Below are positions 45,237 to 53,966 of a DNA stretch of 64,000 nucleotides, one piece after another. The notes under the pieces were generated by a model, which was not told the DNA's origin, did not search any database, and saw nothing but the letters and a program-made list of their open reading frames with translations. The stretch is from contig NZ_CP107903.1 in the NCBI RefSeq assembly GCF_036013955.1, positions 1,922,001 to 1,986,000 on the forward strand. The letters are read 5' to 3'. A program made the position numbers and the translations under genes. This DNA comes from Streptomyces sp. NBC_00459. Its GTDB lineage: Bacteria; Actinomycetota; Actinomycetes; Streptomycetales; Streptomycetaceae. Every line of letters begins with the position of its first letter. The stretch's first letter is position 1.

Positions 45237-45265
45237 GGCTGGTCGCGCAGTTCCCCCGCGCCCCT
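45237..45265 (-). repeat. dispersed Streptomyces intergenic repeat, copy 2
   Basis: Read on the minus strand it gives AGGGGCGCGGGGGAACTGC followed by GCGACCAGCC, the same element as at 129-162 but inverted and with one extra G. It lies in the gap between two Streptomyces-specific genes. Confidence 0.6.
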
Positions 45266-45338
45266 GCAGGGGCGCTCGCGCGCCCCGCAAAACCCGCGTC
45301 GGCCGCATCCGATGAACGGTGGGGTCGTTTGGACGTAC

Positions 45339-45812
45339 GTGCACACCTATGACGTCCCCCGCCGCCAGTCCTATCAGCCGATCCCGTCCGCGCGGTCGAC
45401 CCAGGACTACTCCAGCGGCCCATCGGCCACGCCGATCTACGACGCGCTCTATGCCGAGTACGGCAAGTCCTTCCGTTCGCTGCCGGGCGACCGCAGCGGC
45501 GAGGACGAGCTGGACTTCTCGGCCTTCGGGAACAGCCCGAACGGTCTCGCCCCGTACGGCGGCTCTTACGGCTCGGGCACGGGCTCGTACAGCGCCTACA
45601 GCGCGGGGGCGTTCAGCGCGCGCAACAGCGGTCAGGGCAGCCAGGGCGGCGGGCAGCAGTCCGTGTGGCAACGGGTCGGCCAACTCGACGCGCAGCAGGG
45701 CCAGACGGCCACCCCGACCGCCGTATGGCCGACGGGTGGACGACAGCAGCACTACACCGGGATGACCCACATCCCGGCGGCGCTGCCACCGGGCCCCCGC
45801 CGGGGTGTGTGA
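45339..45812 (+). CDS. Gly/Ser/Gln-rich Streptomyces protein (DUF6643-like)
   Basis: A 157-residue low-complexity protein starting VHTYDVPRRQSYQPIPSARS, with an ordered-looking TPIYDALYAEYGKSFRSLPGDRSG and a Gly/Ser/Tyr and Gln-rich second half. It resembles small conserved Streptomyces proteins of unknown function. The start is uncertain: GTG at 45339 with GGACG close upstream, or ATG at 45312 without a ribosome binding site. Confidence 0.6.
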   Translation: MHTYDVPRRQSYQPIPSARSTQDYSSGPSATPIYDALYAEYGKSFRSLPGDRSGEDELDFSAFGNSPNGLAPYGGSYGSGTGSYSAYSAGAFSARNSGQGSQGGGQQSVWQRVGQLDAQQGQTATPTAVWPTGGRQQHYTGMTHIPAALPPGPRRGV

Positions 45813-45824
45813 CCACGTCCTGCA

Positions 45825-45867
45825 CATGACTGAGGGCGGCTCCCAGCCGGGGCCGCCCTCAGTCATG
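45825..45867. terminator. bidirectional terminator
   Basis: A perfect 16-bp inverted repeat CATGACTGAGGGCGGC with its complement and an 11-base loop lies between convergent genes ending at 45812 and 45885. Confidence 0.9.
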
Positions 45868-45884
45868 TACGGGACGTACGACTG

Positions 45885-47357
45885 CTACTTCTTGCGGCCG
45901 CGCTTCTCGCGCACCCGGACCGAGATGTGGATCGGCGTGCCCTCGAAGCCGAACTCCTCGCGCAGGCGGCGCTCGATGAAGCGGCGGTAGCCGGCCTCGA
46001 TGAAGCCGGAGGCGAAGAGCACGAACCTCGGCGGCTTGGTGCCCGCCTGGGTGCCGAACAGGATGCGCGGCTGCTTGCCGCCCCGGACCGGGTGCGGGTG
46101 GGCGGCGACCAGTTCACCGAGGAAGGCGTTCAGCCGGCCCGTCGGGACCCGGGTCTCCCAGCCCGCGAGGGCGGCCTCGATCGCCGGGACCAGCTTCTCC
46201 ATGTGCCGGCCGGTGCGCGCCGAGACGTTGACGCGGGGCGCCCACGCGACCTGGGCGAGCTCGGTCTCGATCTCCCGCTCCAGGTAGTAGCGGCGCTCCT
46301 CGTCAAGCGTGTCCCACTTGTTGTACGCGAGGACGATCGCACGGCCCGCGTCGACGGCCATGGTGACGATCCGCTGGTCCTGGATGGAGATGTTCTCGGA
46401 GCCGTCGATCAGGATGACGGCGACCTCGGCCTTCTCGACGGCGGCGGCCGTACGCAGCGAGGCGTAGTAGTCGGCGCCCTGCTGGAGGTGGACGCGCTTG
46501 CGGATGCCCGCCGTGTCGATGAACTTCCAGGTGACACCACCGAGTTCGATGAGCTCGTCGACCGGGTCACGGGTGGTGCCCGCGATCTCGTTGACGACGA
46601 CACGCTCCTGGCCCGCCACCTTGTTCAGCAGCGAGGACTTGCCCACGTTCGGGCGGCCGATGAGGGCGATACGGCGCGGGCCGCCGACCCCGGCGCCGAA
46701 GGTCTGCGCGGGTGCCTCGGGCAGCGCCTCCAGGACGGCGTCCAGCATGTCGCCGGTGCCGCGGCCGTGCAGCGAGGAGACGGGGTGCGGCTCGCCGAGC
46801 CCGAGGGCCCACAGGGACGTGGCATCGGCCTCGCCACTCGGTCCGTCGACCTTGTTGGCGCACAGGACGACGGGCTTGCCGGCCTTGCGCAGCAGCCGGA
46901 CGACGGCCTCGTCGGTGTCGGTAGCGCCGACCTTGGCGTCGACGACGAAGACGACCGCGTCGGCCGCCTCGATCGCGTACTCGGCCTGCGCGGCCACGGA
47001 GGCGTCGATACCGAGGACGTCCTGCTCCCAGCCGCCGGTGTCGACGATCTTGAAGCGGCGCCCGGCCCATTCGGCCTCGTAGGTGACGCGGTCGCGGGTG
47101 ACGCCGGGCTTGTCCTCGACGACGGCCTCGCGGCGCCCGATGATGCGGTTGACGAGCGTCGACTTGCCGACGTTCGGCCGCCCCACGACGGCGAGAACGG
47201 GCAGCGGCCCGTGCCCCGCCTCGTCGAGCGCGCCCTCGATCTCCTCGGCGTCGAAGCCCTCCACCGCGGCGAGCTCCATGAACTCCGCGTACTCGGCATC
47301 GCCAAGCTCTCCGTGCTCGTACTCTCCCGAGCCCTCGGAGGGAATGTGGTCGTTCAT
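45885..47357 (-). CDS. der: ribosome-assembly GTPase Der (EngA)
   Basis: A 490-residue double GTPase. First G domain: GRPNVGKST (59-67), DTGGW, NKVD; second: [18 protein letters not shown]; then a KH-like C-terminal domain. Der is needed for assembly of the 50S ribosomal subunit. The first 50 residues are an acidic extension typical of actinobacteria. The ATG at 47357 is preferred to a longer in-frame start. It is downstream of the plsC-like and cmk genes on the same strand. Confidence 0.95.
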   Translation of the reverse strand: MNDHIPSEGSGEYEHGELGDAEYAEFMELAAVEGFDAEEIEGALDEAGHGPLPVLAVVGRPNVGKSTLVNRIIGRREAVVEDKPGVTRDRVTYEAEWAGRRFKIVDTGGWEQDVLGIDASVAAQAEYAIEAADAVVFVVDAKVGATDTDEAVVRLLRKAGKPVVLCANKVDGPSGEADATSLWALGLGEPHPVSSLHGRGTGDMLDAVLEALPEAPAQTFGAGVGGPRRIALIGRPNVGKSSLLNKVAGQERVVVNEIAGTTRDPVDELIELGGVTWKFIDTAGIRKRVHLQQGADYYASLRTAAAVEKAEVAVILIDGSENISIQDQRIVTMAVDAGRAIVLAYNKWDTLDEERRYYLEREIETELAQVAWAPRVNVSARTGRHMEKLVPAIEAALAGWETRVPTGRLNAFLGELVAAHPHPVRGGKQPRILFGTQAGTKPPRFVLFASGFIEAGYRRFIERRLREEFGFEGTPIHISVRVREKRGRKK

Positions 47358-47448
47358 GAAGTCCGTACCTCGTTCATCGTGGTGATCGGTGGAACCTCCC
47401 GGTATCGGGTGATCCACTACTCAAACTGCTCAAGTACTCAAGTGTCGC

Positions 47449-48153
47449 TCAGTGCTCAGCGGGGCGCCCGGCGTTTTCCTGACGGCCGGTGAGCCGTCTG
47501 GCGTTCTCCAGGTGCGCGGTGAGCTGCTTCTGAATGCGTACGGTCGCCTCGTCCAGCGCCGCGCGCGTACGCCGCCCGGTGCCGTCGCCCGCCTCGAACG
47601 GGTCACCGAAGACCACGTCGACGCGGCTGCGCAGCGGAGGCAGCCCCTTTATCAACCGTCCGCGCCGGTCGGTGCTTCCCAGGACGGCCACGGGAACCAC
47701 CTGTGCGCCGCTGCGAACGGCGAAGTAGGCGAGACCTGAGCGCAGCGACGCGAAGTCGCCCTCGCCTCGGCTGCCCTCGGGAAAGATCCCGAGGACCCCG
47801 CCTCTCTCCAGCACACCCAGGGCGTGGGTGATCGCCGTGCGGTCGGCCGTCGAGCGGTCCACCTCCACCTGGCCGAGGGCACGCATGGCAGGGGCGAGCG
47901 GGCCGATGAACGCCTCCTTCTTGACCAGGAAGTGCGACGCCCGGGGCGCCACGCCGATGACCATCGGGCCGTCGATGTTGTGCGAGTGGTTGACGGCGAG
48001 GATCACCGGGCCGGTCGCGGGGACCTTCCAGGCGCCCAGGACGCGCGGCTTCCACAGCCCGTACATCAGGCCGACACCGATGCGCCGCCCGACCTCGGCA
48101 CCCCGCTCGGTGGGAACCCCGGCCGCCTTGGGCGCCTTCGACGGAGCGCTCAC
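47449..48153 (-). CDS. 1-acylglycerol-3-phosphate acyltransferase (PlsC-like)
   Basis: A 234-residue membrane-associated acyltransferase with the HX4D catalytic motif in AVNHSHNIDGPMV and the substrate motif FPEGSRGEGDF. It makes phosphatidate from lysophosphatidate or a related lipid. The GTG start overlaps the cmk stop (GTGA), so it is translated with cmk, a pairing usual in actinobacteria. Confidence 0.88.
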   Translation of the reverse strand: MSAPSKAPKAAGVPTERGAEVGRRIGVGLMYGLWKPRVLGAWKVPATGPVILAVNHSHNIDGPMVIGVAPRASHFLVKKEAFIGPLAPAMRALGQVEVDRSTADRTAITHALGVLERGGVLGIFPEGSRGEGDFASLRSGLAYFAVRSGAQVVPVAVLGSTDRRGRLIKGLPPLRSRVDVVFGDPFEAGDGTGRRTRAALDEATVRIQKQLTAHLENARRLTGRQENAGRPAEH

Positions 48154-48827
48154 TTCGCGTCCCGCTTCTCCTCGACGAGGGTGACGACGCACTCGATGAC
48201 CTGCTGCAGGGTCAGCTCGGAGGTGTCGACCTCCACCGCGTCGTCCGCCTTGGCGAGCGGGGAGGTCTTACGGCTGGAGTCGGCCGCGTCCCGCTTCAGC
48301 AGCGCCTCGCGGGTGGCGTCGACGTCGGCCCCCTTCAGCTCACCGCTGCGGCGGGCGGCACGCGCCTCCGGGGAAGCGGTGAGGAAGATCTTCAGGTCGG
48401 CGTCGGGCAGCACGGTCGTGCCGATGTCCCGTCCCTCGACGACGATCCCCTTGGCTGCGGACGCGGCGATGGAACGCTGCAACTCGGTGATGAGGGCACG
48501 CACCTCCGGGACAGCGCTCACCGCGCTGACCTTGGAGGTCACCTCCTGGGTGCGGATCGGACCGCCGACGTCGATGCCGTCCACGGTGATCGTCGGGTTC
48601 GTCGGATCGGTACCGGAGACGATCTCGGCCTTGCCGGCCACGTCGGCGATCGCGGAGGGGTCCGTGATGTCGATCCCGTTGGTCACCATCCACCAGGTGA
48701 TCGCCCGGTACTGGGCCCCGGTGTCCAGGTAACTCAGCCCGAGCTGCGCGGCAACGGCCTTCGACGTGCTCGACTTGCCTGTGCCGGAGGGCCCGTCGAT
48801 GGCGACAATCACTGCGGCGCGATCCAC
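48150..48827 (-). CDS. cmk: cytidylate kinase
   Basis: A 225-residue (d)CMP kinase with the P-loop AIDGPSGTGKSS (9-20), the CMP-binding YLDTGAQYRA, the VVEGRDIGT motif and the lid R-residues in SPEARAARR. It phosphorylates CMP and dCMP. GTG start, with GGAAGG upstream. It overlaps the acyltransferase gene by GTGA and is followed by der. Confidence 0.95.
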   Translation of the reverse strand: MDRAAVIVAIDGPSGTGKSSTSKAVAAQLGLSYLDTGAQYRAITWWMVTNGIDITDPSAIADVAGKAEIVSGTDPTNPTITVDGIDVGGPIRTQEVTSKVSAVSAVPEVRALITELQRSIAASAAKGIVVEGRDIGTTVLPDADLKIFLTASPEARAARRSGELKGADVDATREALLKRDAADSSRKTSPLAKADDAVEVDTSELTLQQVIECVVTLVEEKRDAK

Positions 48828-48940
48828 TGTGGAGGCACCTTCCTGGTCCGGGGTGGTGGGGTGGGGCCGGTTGGTGCCCCGGACAAGGTTACTGGGTGCG
48901 GGTCACTCATCCGGCCGCACGCCTTCACACCGGGCACCTT

Positions 48941-49009
48941 CAGCCCGTCCGGCGTTTGAGGACGAGGCCCCTTCAGGGCCGATCGGGGGTCTGGGGGCGG
49001 AGCCCCCAG
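48941..49009 (+). repeat. Streptomyces intergenic repeat with terminal hairpin
   Basis: CAGCCCGTCCGGCGTTTGAG then GACGAGGCCC and, after a short spacer, the hairpin CTGGGGGC-GGA-GCCCCCAG (48991-49009). I recognise this element from many Streptomyces intergenic regions. It sits between cmk and tyrA and the hairpin can end the tyrA transcript. Confidence 0.65.
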
Positions 49010-49025
49010 CAGCGAGGCCCACTCC

Positions 49026-50111
49026 CTACTGCCGAATCGCCCACCCTCGCTCCCGCAGCGAAGCCGAAAGAACAGGCGCGGCCTTCGGCTCGACCATCAA
49101 CTGCACAAGCCCCGCCTGCTGCCCCGTGGCGTGTTCGATCCGCACATCCTCGATGTTGACCCCCGCCCGTCCCGCATCGGCGAAGATCCGGGCCAGCTGA
49201 CCGGGCTGGTCGTCGATGAGAACAGCCACGACCTCGTAGGCCCGCGGAGCGGACCCGTGCTTGCCGGGCACCCGGACCTGCCCGGCGTTCCCGCGCCGCA
49301 GGACGTCCTCGACCCCGGTGACGCCCTCGCGGCGCTTCGCCTCGTCGGAGGACTGGAGGGACCGCAGCGCCTGAACCGTCTCCCCCAGGTCGGCGGCGAC
49401 GTCCGTCAGGAGGTCGGCGACCGGACCGGGGTTGGCGGAGAGGATGTCGATCCACATGCCGGGATCGGACGCGGCGATCCGGGTCACGTCCCGGATGCCC
49501 TGCCCGCACAGCCGTACGGCCGCCTCCTCCGCGTTCTCCAGCCGCGCGGCGACCATGCTGGAGACCAGGTGGGGCATGTGGGACACAAGGGCCACGGCAC
49601 GGTCGTGGGCGTCCGCGTCCATGACCACGGGGACCGCACGGCAGTGCGAGACCAGTTCGAGGGCGAGGTTCAGGACCTCTGTGTCCGTGTCCCGGGTCGG
49701 CGTCAGCACCCAGGGCCGGCCCTCGAAGAGGTCGCCGGTCGCGGCCAGCGGGCCGGACTTCTCACGGCCCGACATGGGGTGCGAGCCGATGTACGACGCC
49801 AGGTCGAGACCCAGCGCCTCCAGCTCGCGGCGCGGACCGCCCTTGACGCTGGCCACGTCGAGGTAGCCGCGCGCGACACCCCGGCGCATCGCGTCGGCGA
49901 GGACGCCGGCCACGTACGCGGGCGGCGCGGCGATGATCGCGAGGTCGACCGGCCCCTCCGGCGCCTCGTCCGTACCGGCGCCCAGCGCGGACGCCGTACG
50001 GGCCTGCTCGGGATCGTGGTCGGCGAGGTGGACGACGACGCCGCGCGAGACGAGGGCGAGCGCGGCGGACGTACCGATGAGGCCGGTGCCGATGACGAGT
50101 GCGGTTCTCAC
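49026..50111 (-). CDS. tyrA: prephenate dehydrogenase with ACT domain
   Basis: A 361-residue enzyme: N-terminal NAD-binding motif VIGTGLIGTSAAL, substrate region GSHPMSGREKSGP and helical domain with LVSHMPHLVSSMV, then a C-terminal ACT domain (about 280-360: VAVLIDDQPGQLARIFADAGRAGV) for tyrosine feedback. It converts prephenate to 4-hydroxyphenylpyruvate in tyrosine synthesis. The GTG start overlaps the aroH stop (GTGA). Confidence 0.93.
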   Translation of the reverse strand: MRTALVIGTGLIGTSAALALVSRGVVVHLADHDPEQARTASALGAGTDEAPEGPVDLAIIAAPPAYVAGVLADAMRRGVARGYLDVASVKGGPRRELEALGLDLASYIGSHPMSGREKSGPLAATGDLFEGRPWVLTPTRDTDTEVLNLALELVSHCRAVPVVMDADAHDRAVALVSHMPHLVSSMVAARLENAEEAAVRLCGQGIRDVTRIAASDPGMWIDILSANPGPVADLLTDVAADLGETVQALRSLQSSDEAKRREGVTGVEDVLRRGNAGQVRVPGKHGSAPRAYEVVAVLIDDQPGQLARIFADAGRAGVNIEDVRIEHATGQQAGLVQLMVEPKAAPVLSASLRERGWAIRQ

Positions 50112-50470
50112 TGGGCGATGTCCTTGCGCAGGGCACCAGCGGCACCGAGGTAGACGTGCGCGATGTCGGCGCGGGGCAGGTCCGACTCGATGTGCGCGAG
50201 GATCCGGACCACCCGAGGCATCGCGCCCTCGATGTCCAGCTCCTGCGCACAGATCAGCGGTACGTCGACGATGCCCAGCTTGCGGGCCGCGGCGGCCGGG
50301 AAGTCGCTGTGCAGGTCGGGAGTGGCCGTGAACCAGACGCTGATCAGGTCGTCAGCGGTGAGGCTGTTGCGCTCCAGGACCGCGGTGAGCAGCTCGCTGA
50401 CCCGCTCGTCCATGTGTCCGGCCTCGTCCCGATCCAGTTGGACGGCGCCCCGGACAGCTCGTACCGCCAC
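50108..50470 (-). CDS. aroH: chorismate mutase, AroH type
   Basis: A 120-residue AroH-fold mutase: VRAVRGAVQLDRDEAGHM holds the active-site Arg, AAARKLGIVDVPLICAQELDIEGAMPRVVRIL follows in the middle, and it ends HVYLGAAGALRKDI. It makes prephenate from chorismate for the TyrA encoded next. GTG at 50470 is preceded by AAGGAG; a longer frame to 50536 is not needed. The upstream 292-bp divergent gap has a perfect 12-bp palindrome GATCCATGGATC (50530-50541). Confidence 0.93.
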   Translation of the reverse strand: MAVRAVRGAVQLDRDEAGHMDERVSELLTAVLERNSLTADDLISVWFTATPDLHSDFPAAAARKLGIVDVPLICAQELDIEGAMPRVVRILAHIESDLPRADIAHVYLGAAGALRKDIAQ

Positions 50471-50762
50471 GGTGATGCTCCTTGCTGACGTACGTATACG
50501 GAGCCTATCCACGTGTTCGAATCCATTCGGATCCATGGATCGGCTCTTGGTGCATCCAGCCTAGTCAGCCGGTGCGGAACGGACGCGTGGCGCCCGCCCG
50601 CTGAGACGCGCCGCACGACTCGGGCCCGGCTCGGACCCGGCTCTGTCAATGTCACCCGATTCGCCCCAATCCGCGAGTTGGAGTGCGAACACGCCCGTGC
50701 GCTCTGGACGCGGGGGCGCGGGTCCGCTCTGATAGCAGGAAACTCGCCTCGGGGGAGGCCCG

Positions 50763-51446
50763 ATGAAACGCACCGGACCGCTTTTCACACTGCTCGCGGG
50801 ACTGTTGTTGGCCCTGTTCATGCTGTCGCTCAATGCGACGACCGGGACGAAGCCCGCATCCACGTCCCAGGCCGACTCACCCGCCGACAAGGTGTCACAG
50901 TCGCCGACGCCCACCGCCTCGAAGGCGTCTCCATCGCCCGCCCCCTCCGCGACCCCGTCCGCGTCACCCACCAAGGCACCCGCGCCGAACGCCGACTACG
51001 CGGGCCGTACGGACGACGACTCCTCCGCGGTGTCGGTGTCGCTCCGCGACGGCAGGGCGATCGCGTACTTCTGTGACGGACGTGACAAGGAGTCGTGGCT
51101 GAAGGGCGATGTCGGGGCCGACGGTTCCATGAAGCTCACCGGCGACGGCGGCTCCGTACTGAACGGCGCCCTCAAGGGGAAGAGCATCCGCGGCACGGTG
51201 GACATCGAGGGCGGGCACTACGCCTTCACCGCGGACAAGGCGGTCAAACCGTCCGGGCTCTACCGGGCGACCGCGACCGTCCGCGACGCCAAGGTCGACG
51301 GCGGCTGGATCGTGCTGTCGACCGGGGAGCAGGTGGGCATCCTCAGGCGCGACGGCAAACCCTCCCCCGCGCCCCGGATCGACCCGGAGACCGGCGCGGT
51401 CACGATCGACGGCCAGCGGCTCACGGCCCGCCCGGTCACACCCTGA
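50763..51446 (+). CDS. secreted or membrane-anchored protein of unknown function
   Basis: A 227-residue protein with an uncleaved-type N-terminal helix (8-25), a Ser/Pro/Thr/Ala linker to about 80 and a beta-rich domain (AVSVSLRDGRAIAYFCDGRDKESWLKGDV ... GTVDIEGGHYAFTADKA). It resembles actinobacterial cell-surface domains of unknown role. GGGGGAGG precedes the ATG. It is 27 bases ahead of the cytochrome-b-like gene. Confidence 0.72.
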   Translation: MKRTGPLFTLLAGLLLALFMLSLNATTGTKPASTSQADSPADKVSQSPTPTASKASPSPAPSATPSASPTKAPAPNADYAGRTDDDSSAVSVSLRDGRAIAYFCDGRDKESWLKGDVGADGSMKLTGDGGSVLNGALKGKSIRGTVDIEGGHYAFTADKAVKPSGLYRATATVRDAKVDGGWIVLSTGEQVGILRRDGKPSPAPRIDPETGAVTIDGQRLTARPVTP

Positions 51447-51473
51447 CACCCCATTGCCCACAGGGAGCCGAAC

Positions 51474-52058
51474 ATGACCGTGGACCCGAACGCCGCCACC
51501 CAGAGCTTCCCCCCTCGCCCGCCGGCCCCCAGTGCCCCAAGCGCCGCCCGCTACCTCGTCCCGGCCCTCGTCGCCGCCGCGGTGGCGGTGGGCCTCGGGG
51601 TGTACGGCAAGGTCCACGACCCGGAGGGCACCGCCTTCAACCTGGCCGGGTTCAGCAGCACGGGCGCGGTGAAGTCCTGGCTCGCGACGACGGCGTTCGG
51701 CTTCGCGCTCGTCCAGGTCGTGTCGGCGCTGATGGTGTACGGGAAGCTGCCGGGCCCGAGCTGGTCGGCGAAACTGCACCGCTGGTCCGGGCGGATCGCG
51801 TTCCTGGTGGCCGTTCCGGTGGCGGTGCACTGTCTGTACGCGTTCGGATATCAAACATACGATTCGCGAGTGATATGGCACTCCCTCCTGGGTTGCTTCT
51901 TCTTCGGTGTTTTCAGTGCAAAGATGCTGTTGCTTCGCTGGGACAGGCTGCCCGGCTGGCTGCTGCCGGTCGTCGGCGGACTGGTCTTCACCGCCCTGAC
52001 GATCCTCTGGCTCACTTCCGCCCTCTGGTTCTTCCGCAACTTCGGAGTGACGACATGA
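51474..52058 (+). CDS. cytochrome-b-like membrane protein (DUF6529-like)
   Basis: A 194-residue protein with five hydrophobic helices. Histidines sit inside helices as LHRWSGRIAFLV, VHCLYAFGYQ and WHSLLGCFFF, a pattern of heme ligands in cytochrome b561-type proteins. Its stop overlaps the start of the Rieske gene (ATGA), which supports a joint electron-transfer role. Confidence 0.75.
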   Translation: MTVDPNAATQSFPPRPPAPSAPSAARYLVPALVAAAVAVGLGVYGKVHDPEGTAFNLAGFSSTGAVKSWLATTAFGFALVQVVSALMVYGKLPGPSWSAKLHRWSGRIAFLVAVPVAVHCLYAFGYQTYDSRVIWHSLLGCFFFGVFSAKMLLLRWDRLPGWLLPVVGGLVFTALTILWLTSALWFFRNFGVTT

Positions 52059-52462
52059 CGCAAGGCCCGACGCGACGCACGATCCTCCTCGCGACGGGCG
52101 TGGCGGCGCTCACAGCGGGATGCAGCGAGTACGGCGACGAATCCGCTTCCTCGGAGGTCTCCGCCGGCTCCCCCGGACAGGAGCTGGCCACGACGGCCGA
52201 CATCCCGGTCGGCGGCGGGAAGATCTTCAAGGACGAGCAGGTCGTGGTGACACAGCCCAAGAAGGGCGAGTTCAAGGCCTTCACCTCGATCTGCACGCAC
52301 CAGCAGTGTCCCGTGGCCAACGTCACGGGCGGCACCATCAACTGCACCTGCCACGGCAGCAAGTTCAACATCACGGACGGTTCGGTGGCCAACCCGCCGG
52401 CGACACAGCCGCTGGCCGAGAAGAAGATCACGGTCGCGGGAAATTCGATCCGCCTGGCGTGA
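52055..52462 (+). CDS. Rieske [2Fe-2S] lipoprotein
   Basis: A 135-residue protein with a twin-arginine signal (RRTILLATGVA) leading into the lipobox LTAGC, then a Rieske domain with CTHQQCPV and NCTCHGSKFN, the two-Cys/two-His cluster ligands. It is therefore exported folded and lipid-anchored. Together with the cytochrome-b-like protein it forms a small membrane redox pair of unknown partner. Confidence 0.9.
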   Translation: MTQGPTRRTILLATGVAALTAGCSEYGDESASSEVSAGSPGQELATTADIPVGGGKIFKDEQVVVTQPKKGEFKAFTSICTHQQCPVANVTGGTINCTCHGSKFNITDGSVANPPATQPLAEKKITVAGNSIRLA

Positions 52463-52484
52463 CCTTCCCGCGTACGCTCCCGGA

Positions 52485-53267
52485 ATGCGCCCGCATTCCG
52501 GCCTCGAAGGCCCCGAGGGTTCCGAAAGCCCCGAGACCCTGGTACGCGACCACACGGTCTACGCCTGTGTGATGGGTTCGCGCGCCTTCGGCCTGGCCAC
52601 GGACGACAGCGACACGGACCGGCGCGGGGTGTTCCTCGCGCCCACTCCCCTGTTCTGGCGCTTCGAGAAGCCGCCCACGCATGTGGAGGGTCCGGCGGAG
52701 GAGCAGTTCAGCTGGGAGCTGGAACGCTTCTGCACACTCGCTCTGCGGGCCAACCCGAACATCCTGGAGTGCCTCCACTCGCCCCTCGTGGAGTACGCCG
52801 ACGACACGGGCCGCGAACTCCTCGCCCTGCGCGGGGCGTTCCTCTCACGCCGGGTGCACGAGACGTTCGCGCGCTACGCGCTCGGCCAGCACAAGAAGCT
52901 GGAGGCCGACGTCCGCATCCACGGCGCCCCGCGCTGGAAGCACGCGATGCACCTGCTGCGTCTCCTGATGAGCTGCCGCGACCTGCTGCGCACGGGCACC
53001 CTGACGATCGACGTCGGTGACGAGCGCGGCCCCCTGCTGACGGTGAAGCGGGGCGAGGTGCCGTGGCCGGAGGTCGAGGCCTGGATGAACCGCCTCGCGG
53101 CGGAGGCCGAGGCGGCGTCCCACCGCAGCCCTCTCCCCGATGAACCGGACCACCGACGCGTCGAGGACTTCCTCGTCCGCACCCGTCGCTCCTCAGCCCG
53201 CCAGCCGGACCCGTACGACGAAGTCGTGCAGGGCATCGTGCGCGGCGGGAGCATCCGGCAGCCCTGA
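52485..53267 (+). CDS. RlaP/YcgL-type nucleotidyltransferase 1
   Basis: A 260-residue protein of the DNA-polymerase-beta superfamily (COG3541, PF10127). The active-site motif is GSRAFGLATDDSDTDRRGV (Gly31-Ser32, Asp43, Asp45), then ELERFCTLALRANPNILECLHSP. This family was proposed to act in RNA repair, possibly extending damaged RNA ends. It converges on a second member of the same family and overlaps its 3' end by 75 bases. Confidence 0.82.
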   Translation: MRPHSGLEGPEGSESPETLVRDHTVYACVMGSRAFGLATDDSDTDRRGVFLAPTPLFWRFEKPPTHVEGPAEEQFSWELERFCTLALRANPNILECLHSPLVEYADDTGRELLALRGAFLSRRVHETFARYALGQHKKLEADVRIHGAPRWKHAMHLLRLLMSCRDLLRTGTLTIDVGDERGPLLTVKRGEVPWPEVEAWMNRLAAEAEAASHRSPLPDEPDHRRVEDFLVRTRRSSARQPDPYDEVVQGIVRGGSIRQP

Positions 53268-53963
53268 GGCGGCCTGCGCCTCGTCCAGCACGCGGTGCAG
53301 CCGCTCCACATCGCGCGCCACGCGCGCGTGGTCGACACCGGCCGGCCCGTGCTCCCGCTCCGCCTTGGCCGCGACCAGTTCCGGCAGATACGCCGGTGCC
53401 TCACCGATCTCCCCGACGAGGGTCGGCAGATGGGCCTGCACACCGCCGGCACGCATCAGCCGGATGCCGGTGAGCAGCGCACGGAACGTGTACAGCAGCG
53501 GCTTGAGCTCACCGCTCTTCTCGAAGAGCCGCCACTGTGTCACCGCGAAGCCCCGGTAGTGGTGGGCATGGTGACCGGTGAGAACTCCGGGGGCGAGCGC
53601 GGCGAGCTCCCGGTGCGCGTCGGACGTGTGCACCACCAGCGGGGACAGCAACTGCTCCAGCACATAGCCGTTGCGGCGCAGCATCAGCCGTACGAACTTG
53701 CGCAGGTCGTGGGTGACGAGGTCCAGCTCGACACCGTCCCGCACCCACATCCGCGACCGGGTCTCCGCCGGCTCCCGGAGCCCGACCAGGTCGGCGGTCG
53801 GCAGCAGATGGACACCCCGGAGGTCCACGTCCGAGTCGCGGGACGGGAAGCCGTAGAGGTGGGCGCCCGAGACGGTGGCGAAGAGCACCGGGTCGGGCTG
53901 CTCGGCGACCACCGACGTCAGGTCGAGATCCGGGAGGTCCGCGAGACCCAGCGCGTCGTTCAT
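53193..53963 (-). CDS. RlaP/YcgL-type nucleotidyltransferase 2
   Basis: A 256-residue relative of the convergent protein, with SGAHLYGFPSRDSDVDLRGV and HDLRKFVRLMLRRNGYVLEQLLSP. The usual Gly-Ser is Gly33-Ala34, which may reduce or alter activity; the acidic pair is intact. It starts three bases after the ADP-ribosylglycohydrolase stop, so it is the third gene of that operon. The 3' 75 bases overlap the other nucleotidyltransferase gene on the opposite strand. Confidence 0.82.
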   Translation of the reverse strand: MNDALGLADLPDLDLTSVVAEQPDPVLFATVSGAHLYGFPSRDSDVDLRGVHLLPTADLVGLREPAETRSRMWVRDGVELDLVTHDLRKFVRLMLRRNGYVLEQLLSPLVVHTSDAHRELAALAPGVLTGHHAHHYRGFAVTQWRLFEKSGELKPLLYTFRALLTGIRLMRAGGVQAHLPTLVGEIGEAPAYLPELVAAKAEREHGPAGVDHARVARDVERLHRVLDEAQAASGLPDAPAAHDALHDFVVRVRLAG

Positions 53964-53966
53964 CCG

